Shown: positions 1 to 4,271 of the stretch, piece by piece
How the letters are laid out: each line of letters opens with the position of its first letter
Position numbering within the stretch: position 1 is the first letter of the stretch
NCBI GenBank assembly: GCA_029940115.1
Contig: JAOZRQ010000214.1
Coordinates: 1 to 8,541, forward strand
DNA length: 8,541 nucleotides
From: Desulfobacterales bacterium
GTDB taxonomy: Bacteria; Desulfobacterota; Desulfobacteria; Desulfobacterales; 4be13
Direction of reading: 5' to 3'
Position numbers and translations under genes: made by a program
Notes under the pieces: generated by a model
What the model saw: the letters and a program-made list of their open reading frames with translations, nothing else
What the model was told of the DNA's origin: nothing
The model's database searches: none

Positions 1-60
1 TGTAACCCTCATCCGTCATGTCAATGCATGGCTTGGTCACCTCCAACTCATCAAGTTTTC

Positions 61-120
61 CCCAGGGTTGCCCTTATTTCGGGGTAAACAAAGCTTGAGG
101 GGTTGCCGGGCAACCCTGGG
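61..120. repeat. Nested, mutually exclusive inverted repeats
   Basis: A perfect 13-bp inverted repeat has arms CCCAGGGTTGCCC (61-73) and GGGCAACCCTGGG (108-120). Inside it, a tighter hairpin GGGTTGCC (100-107) / GGCAACCC (109-116) uses the same right arm. The two structures cannot form together. No gene is seen directly beside it, so it may be a dispersed repeat or a terminator-like structure for a gene off the left edge; I cannot tell which. Confidence 0.55.
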
Positions 121-395
121 CTGGTTTATGTGACCCCTTCGGGTATTGGCTCAAGCCGGGCTTCTTCGGGGGCACGCCCCTGAAACCCTTTGGTATCAGG
201 GAAAGCTCAAAATGTCAAACAAAGTGTCGTCTCTTGGAAAGAAAGTTGTTGACATTCGATGTCCCCCATGGTGCAGGCATCCTCGTCGGCAGGTCGGGCG
301 GCATTCTTTCAATCAGCCACGAGTTGCAAATGGGAGTGTCCGCCTTCGGGGGGCATTGACATGCGAATCATGCCAGCGTCCGCATTGGCGGGCCA
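121..395. other. Gap without a convincing gene
   Basis: Short open frames exist on the plus strand (146-451 and 259-444). They overlap each other, have no clear ribosome binding site, and the longer one runs into the hairpin repeat at 396-443. I see no conserved protein motif, tRNA or recognisable riboswitch. Short GC-rich inverted stretches (for example GGGGGCACGCCCC around 168-180) are present but are not specific. Confidence 0.4.
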
Positions 396-443
396 TAATC
401 CATGTAGATGCACCACCACCTACCTCCCCATCTACATGGATTA
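396..443. repeat. Hairpin repeat, CATCTACATGGATTA family
   Basis: The arms TAATCCATGTAGATG (396-410) and CATCTACATGGATTA (429-443) form a perfect 15-bp inverted repeat with an 18-nt loop. The right arm continues into GCGATT and then GGATTAC. The same order recurs in the copy starting at 471, so this is a member of a family present several times in the window. Confidence 0.7.
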
Positions 444-470
444 GCGATTAACTGAGGATTACCTTGTTCT

Positions 471-550
471 CATCTACACGGATTAGCGATTGGCAAGGAT
501 TACGCCATGATGGCCAAATAATCCCTGCTTATCACTAATCCATGCAGGTG
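471..550. repeat. Imperfect long hairpin, same repeat family
   Basis: The left arm starts with CATCTACACGGATTA (471-485) followed by GCGATT. The right arm ends in TAATCCATGCAGGTG (536-550), a diverged inverted copy. The inner part around 488-510 (GATTGGCAAGGATTACGCC and following bases) recurs with two mismatches in 23 at 1335-1357. It lies left of the RelE-type toxin remnant, and an inverted copy of its left arm lies on the other side of that toxin-antitoxin pair. Confidence 0.6.
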
Positions 551-619
551 AGCGAGATGAACACAACCCATGCAACCGAACACAAATCCGTGCGGAGATG
601 CCCACAATTTGTCACTCTG

Positions 620-951
620 CTATCGGGGAGTTCTGTATAAATCATCATGGTCAAGAAGGCGTAAGAGAAAGATCGAAGCAGACCAATCCGGGTTTCCCGA
701 AGGCAGAAACTCTTTCGGATCAAAAGATATTCTGTATTTGCGATCAATGCGGGGCAGGCCAAGGTGGAGACCGGGGTGAAATTACGTTTCACGGGACAGG
801 AGTAAAATCCCCGAAAATCGCCTTTCAGGGGCTCTCCGAGTTCCACAGGATGTTCGGTTATCTGAAGAACTTTCTGTTCGATCTGTTTTCTGATTCCGGA
901 ATGTTTCCTGACCGCTTTCAGGAATGCCTTTTCAAATTTTGCATCTGTCAT
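620..951 (-). pseudogene. RelE-type toxin remnant, frameshifted
   Basis: From the ATG at 951 the frame reads about 58 residues (MTDAKFEKAFLK... ending in FYSCPVKRNF), which resembles the N-terminal and central part of RelE-superfamily mRNA interferases. After about 780 that frame loses likeness. The -1 frame then reads a plausible C-terminus with SASIFLLRLL and DHDDLYR, matching the usual hydrophobic strand plus HD..YR ending of this family, and stops at 620-622. A single lost base between about 789 and 740 would join the two parts into a toxin of roughly 110 residues. The start overlaps the antitoxin stop as ATGA, as expected for a co-translated TA pair. As written the toxin should be inactive, since the catalytic C-terminal part is out of frame. 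The family call rests on pattern memory, not on a search; an assembly error is an alternative to true decay. Confidence 0.6.
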
Positions 952-1206
952 TCGCCGAAAATCTCCCCAAAGGTATGCCATTCTGCGGAACCGTCACGGA
1001 GTCTTCTCTGAACGTCTCTTACCGACTGATAAAACTCCGGATTGGAAAAAACAATATCCGTGCTGTCTCCCCGGGTCTGTCGTTTTAACCCGAGAATAAA
1101 GCTGGGTGATAAGCTCGGAAGCGGTGGTTCGGTTCTCCTGTGCGTATATATTGACAAAATCTGCAAGCTCCTGATCAAGACTGATACTTAATTGTGTTTT
1201 CAGCAT
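948..1206 (-). pseudogene. Ribbon-helix-helix antitoxin remnant, frameshifted
   Basis: The N-terminal frame from ATG 1206 reads MLKTQLSISLDQELADFV and then NRTTASELITQLYS: a short beta strand followed by two helices, typical of ribbon-helix-helix DNA-binding antitoxins. Near 1083-1100 the likeness moves to the -1 frame, which reads LKRQTRGDSTDIVFSNPEFY and continues to EWHTFGEIFGE. The stop at 948-950 overlaps the toxin ATG. One missing base explains the shift, and the repaired protein would be about 86 residues. In this family the N-terminus binds the operator and the C-terminus covers the toxin, so the broken gene would make a DNA-binding part without its toxin-neutralising tail. I saw no canonical -1 slippery heptamer at the joint, so programmed frameshifting looks unlikely. 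Confidence 0.65.
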
Positions 1207-1212
1207 ATCATG

Positions 1213-1220
1213 CCCTCCTC
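1213..1220 (-). promoter_or_regulatory. Ribosome binding site of the RHH antitoxin
   Basis: GAGGAGGG on the minus strand lies six bases upstream of the ATG at 1206. It fixes that start rather than the overlapping out-of-frame ATG at 1211. A strong site on a broken gene suggests recent damage. Confidence 0.65.
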
Positions 1221-1315
1221 TTAATGGATGTTGTACTCATCTCAGGAACAGATGTCAAGGCTTATCTGCTTATCTGCCAGAATTACATTCAATCGGGAAT
1301 CCGTAAGCCTCACTT

Positions 1316-1357
1316 ATCGCTAATCCGTGTGGATGATTGGCAGGGATGACGCCATGA
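1316..1357. repeat. Inverted partner of the 471 repeat
   Basis: Positions 1316-1335 are the reverse complement of 471-490 with 19 of 20 bases matching. Positions 1335-1357 match 488-510 in direct orientation with 21 of 23 bases. The RHH/RelE pair lies between the two inverted copies. Confidence 0.65.
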
Positions 1358-1363
1358 GCCGCC

Positions 1364-1487
1364 ATCTACGCGGATTATGGTTAAGAAAAGGATTACTGCT
1401 CACCTTTCGGACTAGTCTGATTGCATGCAAAGGCCCGGGCATGAGAAGCTTCGGAGTAATCCTTTCTTAACCACAATCCGTGTAGAT
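1364..1487. repeat. Long inverted repeat with 57-bp spacer
   Basis: The left arm 1364-1397 and right arm 1455-1487 are reverse complements over 33-34 bases, with two mismatches and one single-base gap. The arm begins ATCTACGCGGATTATGG on the left, and its outer part belongs to the ATCTAC-CGGATTA family seen at 396-550. The spacer 1398-1454 shows no gene. It sits just downstream of the aspartic protease stop and could also act as a transcript-end hairpin, although no T tract follows on the minus strand. Confidence 0.7.
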
Positions 1488-1507
1488 AGTGAATGTTTTT
1501 TTCAAAA

Positions 1508-1921
1508 TCATGCGGGTCTGGAGGAAATCTCAAAGTGCTGTTCGTATGCCGTAAAAGTGACTTTGAAGTGCTGAAAAAAATTGATTTGTCCCAGCAGGAC
1601 CCGGATTTTTGCCTGTGAGACATCCACCCAGGCGAAGGCCAATTCAATCGGAGGAAACGGCTCAAGTGTAAGTGTCACCGGAACGGCAAAGGCTTTTGCA
1701 TCCGGTAGCAGGCCCCCCATTGGAAGAGAAAGGCGTTGTTCCTCCCAGATAAAGCCCAATTGTTCCCCGCATTCAAACGGCAAAAGATTCATCGCTGCTC
1801 CGGAATCTGTCAGGGCCGGTGTTGTCAGAGAAGACGAACCGTGTGCCAACTCGACATGCACAACCGGCATTCCCCCTGAAAACGGAGGCATGGGAGTGTA
1901 TGAAAAACGTTGCGTGTTCAC
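1508..1921 (-). CDS. Retropepsin-like aspartic protease (clan AA)
   Basis: A 137-residue protein. The motif LTDSGAAMN around residues 37-45 carries the D-S/T-G-A signature of retropepsin-type aspartic proteases, with Asp39 as the expected catalytic residue. The C-terminal LLGQINFF at 109-116, followed by a beta-rich HFKVTF, fits the hydrophobic-hydrophobic-Gly strand of the same fold. One such domain is half an active site, so the enzyme should work as a homodimer. I see no signal peptide or membrane segment, so a cytosolic location is likely. I chose the GTG start at 1921 because a GGAGGG site lies seven bases upstream and GTG overlaps the stop of the preceding small gene (GTGA). A longer open frame upstream to 2080 has no support. 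The substrate is unknown; the coupled small protein is an obvious candidate partner, but that is inference. Confidence 0.75.
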   Translation of the reverse strand: MNTQRFSYTPMPPFSGGMPVVHVELAHGSSSLTTPALTDSGAAMNLLPFECGEQLGFIWEEQRLSLPMGGLLPDAKAFAVPVTLTLEPFPPIELAFAWVDVSQAKIRVLLGQINFFQHFKVTFTAYEQHFEISSRPA

Positions 1922-2136
1922 AGTTTGCCCTCCTGAATGTAGTGTTGAAGTTTCACGGCTCCCTCTTCCAACCCGACCGGGGTGAACAGGGGGTATGTAA
2001 CCCCCGATTTTGAAAGATGCTGTAATTCCGACACTTCTTCCCGCATCAGCATCTCCTGCACATCTTTGATCAGTTGCCACTTCTCTGTTCTGGAAAGCGG
2101 TGTCACATGCTTTTCAATGTCTGTGAGTAACATCAT
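1918..2136 (-). CDS. Small helical protein paired with the protease
   Basis: A 72-residue protein starting MMLLTDIEKHV. The first half (LSRTEKWQLIKDVQEML) is predicted helical by its pattern, and resembles in style the short helical proteins of the addiction-module-component type (L..EEKLQLI..L). The second half is less regular and ends YIQEGKL. I do not recognise the family with certainty. The stop TGA overlaps the protease GTG start, so the two are very likely translationally coupled. The start at 2136 is chosen because GGGAGG lies six bases upstream; an ATG at 2142 is too close to that site. The open frame extends further up to 2334, but that part reads the tail of the broken PIN toxin, not this gene. 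Possible roles are an antitoxin-like inhibitor, a chaperone or a substrate of the protease; none is shown by sequence alone. Confidence 0.65.
   Translation of the reverse strand: MMLLTDIEKHVTPLSRTEKWQLIKDVQEMLMREEVSELQHLSKSGVTYPLFTPVGLEEGAVKLQHYIQEGKL
1928..1933 (-). promoter_or_regulatory. Ribosome binding site of the aspartic protease
   Basis: GGAGGG lies inside the last codons of the upstream small gene, seven bases before the GTG at 1921. It decides the GTG start over the in-frame ATG ten codons downstream. Confidence 0.65.
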
Positions 2137-2139
2137 TGT

Positions 2140-2594
2140 CATCCTCCCTGACATGGTATTCATTAAAGGTTTGTATCGCTTCGGAATCATTCCCGATTCA
2201 GATATGTTGAAGGTAATCCCACAAGCAGGACATCTCCTCGTGCCATTTAAGACTCCCCGATCATACGTTGCCAGATGCACTGCATCATTAAGCACGCAGG
2301 GGATGTCTGCCTGACATCCGGCAGGCCGTGTCAACTGTTGTCGGCATCACATCGGCAATGACATATTTGTAAGTGATGTCATAATCAAAAGCTGTCAGCC
2401 TGCTGTATGCCCCGGATGTCAGTGTCCCCTCTCGCAGTCTCCGTGAAAAGGCGCATGTTGTCTCAACAACAGTCAGTTGCGAGGTGAACACGACGGGCAC
2501 GGGAGGAGGTGAGAAGCGCATTCACCCATCCGCTTCCGATTTCCGCCACATAATGTTTTACCAGGGCGCTGGTGTCAAAGTATGCGGTTTCCAT
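2140..2594 (-). pseudogene. PIN-domain (VapC-like) toxin, frameshifted
   Basis: From ATG 2594 the frame reads METAYFDTSALVKHYVAE, the classic PIN N-terminus with the first catalytic Asp at residue 7. Near 2500-2515 likeness moves to another frame that reads VVFTSQLTVVETTCAFSRRL and on to SGRHPLRA, then hits TAA. One extra base at 2288/2289 causes this: without it the text reads RAYDAVHLA, the conserved second acidic motif. A third frame continues with ATYDRG and CPACGITF. The last acidic motif (usually F.SAD) is poor, and the 3' end beyond about 2200 is uncertain. PIN toxins are Mg-dependent RNases using three or four acidic residues; this one should be dead. The ATG overlaps the stop of the upstream fusion gene as TGATG, the usual antitoxin-toxin coupling. 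Confidence 0.75.
2143..2148 (-). promoter_or_regulatory. Ribosome binding site of the small paired protein
   Basis: GGGAGG on the minus strand is followed by six bases and then ATGATG. This sets the small gene's start at 2136 and argues against reading the upstream PIN-derived frame as part of it. Confidence 0.6.
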
Positions 2595-2770
2595 CACTGC
2601 CCACGCTCTGAGATGATGATTTCCGAAAGCGGCCTGCCCGGTGCCCGTCCCAGTTTTTCGGCAAGCCTCCTGCGTTCTTTTTTAGATATCGGGTCAGGCG
2701 GGGGTGAGTGTCTGGGCTGCATCAGACCGCCTCTGACCATCATCTGAATGATCTCATCGCTTTCATCAGC
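2594..2770 (-). pseudogene. VapB-like antitoxin part without its own start
   Basis: The last 58 codons of the fusion (from ADESDEIIQ) resemble antitoxins that precede PIN toxins: a short acidic helix, a proline-rich linker (RHSPPPDPIS), then KKERRRLAEKL and GRPLSEIII. The stop overlaps the PIN toxin ATG. No start codon remains at the expected beginning. The first in-frame ATGs are at 2743 and 2740, with only a weak GATGAG upstream, and a start there would drop the first helix. The antitoxin has therefore probably lost its native promoter and start to the IS fragment. Confidence 0.6.
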
Positions 2771-3733
2771 CGGCTGTTCCGGGGGATCTCCGTCAACCAG
2801 AACCACCCATTCCTTGCGATTCGAAGGATCCCGTTTCAAAGCCTCCTCAAATATTTCACTGATGACATCCTCACCTGAATTTTCCAAACCGGCCCACACC
2901 CGTTTTGCCTTCGGGCGAGGTCGTCTGAGCTTTTTCCCTGCGTGTGACGTGAAAAGGAATTCCCGAATCATGTCCTCAGGCTTGTGTGCAAACCGGGCAA
3001 TTTCATAAACCGACGCCACTGTGGCCATTCGTTTCGCGTTCGAATTGCCTTTGCTCATGAAATGACCATCCCTTTTGCTCCTTTTCCCGCATTCAGCTTT
3101 TTCCCCGGTCGCCTCCCGCAAATCTTCCGTCCGCATGACAACTCCCTTGCCATCGGAAGTGAGTGTGATCAGAGGCAGTGCCTCCGCCTCGTTCCTTTCA
3201 CGGAGCGACCTGGAATTGTAGAATTTTTTGAAATCCCCTGCCGATCCGATCATGATCTTTTCCGCCTGTTCCTTGGTGATCCTGACCCCCGTCCATCTTT
3301 CCACTGATTTGACTGACTCATCAAATGAGCTTCTGATCATTTCCAACACCAGATATTTTTGCAAACCATACGACACGGCAAGTGAGGGAAGGTTCAGCAT
3401 TCCGTCCAGGGGAAGGAGGCTCGGCGCGCCCCTGCCGGAATATCCGATGCGGCTTGTCTCCACCTCTCCGAACAAAGTTTTGATTTTTTTTGTTCTGAGA
3501 CACCTATGAGTCCTTTTCATGCCGTCCGCCCCCATGATCTCCGGTCCGACATCTCCGACACCGCGCTCTTCAAGGTGTGCGGTCAGCAAGTTTCTCAGCA
3601 GTTCCCTGCCTTCCTCATGAAGATACTCTTCAAGCTCACTCAAATTCAAGGTGTGCGCCTCCCTGCTTTTCAAAAAATCAGTCATCTCGAAAAATTTTTC
3701 TTCAGCGCAATTGAAACAATCATTGTATTCCAT
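2594..3733 (-). CDS. Truncated ISKra4-type transposase fused to antitoxin
   Basis: A single open frame of 379 residues. Residues 1 to about 316 match the style of ISKra4-family transposases: TSDGKGVVMRTEDLREAT at 192-209 with a likely catalytic Asp194, KRMATVASVYEIA at 234-246, RPRPKAKRVWAGLE at 271-284, and VVLVDGD at 310-316 with a second Asp. Family members normally continue for more than another hundred residues with the helical part carrying the last catalytic Glu; here that part is absent. From about residue 322 the protein instead reads like a VapB-type antitoxin tail (DPISKKERRRLAEKLGR, then GRPLSEIIISERG). It should therefore be inactive as a transposase. Only a weak ribosome binding site is visible before ATG 3733. 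Whether any stable fusion protein is made is unknown. The alternative is simple IS decay with chance frame continuity. Confidence 0.75.
   Translation of the reverse strand: MEYNDCFNCAEEKFFEMTDFLKSREAHTLNLSELEEYLHEEGRELLRNLLTAHLEERGVGDVGPEIMGADGMKRTHRCLRTKKIKTLFGEVETSRIGYSGRGAPSLLPLDGMLNLPSLAVSYGLQKYLVLEMIRSSFDESVKSVERWTGVRITKEQAEKIMIGSAGDFKKFYNSRSLRERNEAEALPLITLTSDGKGVVMRTEDLREATGEKAECGKRSKRDGHFMSKGNSNAKRMATVASVYEIARFAHKPEDMIREFLFTSHAGKKLRRPRPKAKRVWAGLENSGEDVISEIFEEALKRDPSNRKEWVVLVDGDPPEQPADESDEIIQMMVRGGLMQPRHSPPPDPISKKERRRLAEKLGRAPGRPLSEIIISERGQ
2771..3733 (-). mobile_element. ISKra4-family insertion sequence remnant
   Basis: The 5' two thirds of a transposase gene of this family remain. 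The 3' end of the gene, and with it one end of the element, is lost at about 2771-2785, where antitoxin sequence begins. I could not identify the other terminal inverted repeat between 3734 and 4050, so the outer limit is not given. Confidence 0.55.
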
Positions 3734-3831
3734 ATACTCATCATATCACAAAAATCCTTGAATTAAAAAAATAAATATGACAAATTTGTGTTTTTTGTCA
3801 AAAGATGACATGTCAGCTATTGATATTCAAG

Positions 3832-3852
3832 GTTTTAGCGTCGTCCTAAAAC
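3832..3852. repeat. Short hairpin upstream of the transposase
   Basis: The arms GTTTTAG (3832-3838) and CTAAAAC (3846-3852) form a perfect 7-bp stem with a 7-nt loop. It could be a dispersed element or part of a lost IS end. No role can be assigned. Confidence 0.35.
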
Positions 3853-3894
3853 GACTGCACCCTTCGGTAAACCCCGTCGGCCTCACCCCGCGCT

Positions 3895-3920
3895 CGGTTC
3901 GGATTGACAAATCCGAACCG
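3895..3920. repeat. Hairpin repeat, GGTTCGGATT type
   Basis: CGGTTCGGATT (3895-3905) and AATCCGAACCG (3910-3920) form an 11-bp perfect stem with loop GACA. A sister copy lies at 8505-8528 with loop GGCA; the one differing stem pair is changed on both arms (A-T here, G-C there). The flanks are unrelated by eye. From 3921 to about 4050 I see no other firm feature. Confidence 0.65.
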
Positions 3921-4052
3921 CCATCCCTCACAGGCCAGTTCTTCCTGTCGTGTCATGGTCACCTCAGTCTGAAAAGGGGTAAGGTACTTGCCACCCAGTG
4001 ATCAAGCTCTCTGATCAAAAAGCCTGCGAAGGCAGAAATCCACCTTCAGAGG

Positions 4053-4219
4053 TCCGGACACAGAGTGAACTCTGGATTGCCCGGAGTGCAGAGTTCACTC
4101 TGTGAGTGCAGAGTTCACTCTGTGAGTGTCCGGACACAGAGTGAACTCCGCACTCCAAAAAGATTGCCCGGAGTGCAGAGTTCACTCTGTGAGTGTCCAG
4201 AGTAAACTCTGCACTCCGG
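4053..4219. repeat. Array of three palindromic stem-loops
   Basis: A unit close to GAGTGCAGAGTTCACTCTGT occurs three times forward (4084-4103, 4104-4123, 4171-4190) and three times inverted (4060-4074 partial, 4136-4155 with one mismatch, 4197-4216 diverged). They pair into adjacent stems: 4059-4074 with 4089-4104 (16 bp perfect), 4111-4124 with 4135-4148 (14 bp) and 4168-4182 with 4205-4219 (15 bp perfect). Each unit also holds the 6-bp half-sites CAGAGT-TC-ACTCTG. The array lies just after the stop of the beta-oxidation gene and could end or stabilise its transcript, but no T tract follows. Confidence 0.75.
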
Positions 4220-4271
4220 ACTGACAAACATTATGTTGAAAGCTCTAGGTGTTGTAGGTGGGGTTGGTTGT

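Noticed and set aside
1..41. Possible start of a minus-strand gene running off the left edge (LDELEVTKPCIDMTDEGY)
   Set aside because: The frame stays open and reads protein-like, but too little is in the window, and no start with a well-placed ribosome binding site can be chosen.
146..451. Plus-strand open frame of 101 residues near the left edge
   Set aside because: It runs into the hairpin repeat at 396-443, overlaps another frame, and shows no motif or ribosome binding site.
1083..1100. Programmed -1 frameshift joining the two antitoxin frames
   Set aside because: No canonical slippery heptamer in the right phase is visible, and the neighbouring toxin carries a similar shift, so mutation or sequencing error is simpler.
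396..1487. CRISPR array formed by the repeated CGGATTA units
   Set aside because: The units are in mixed orientations with irregular spacing, and a TA pair sits between them; there are no regular spacers and no cas genes.
2484..2747. Plus-strand open frame of 87 residues
   Set aside because: It is antisense to the PIN toxin and antitoxin, whose motifs are clear on the minus strand.
4015..4227. Minus-strand open frame of 70 residues with repeated THRVNSALRAI
   Set aside because: The amino acid repeat is produced by the DNA palindrome array at 4053-4219; there is no ribosome binding site and no family likeness.
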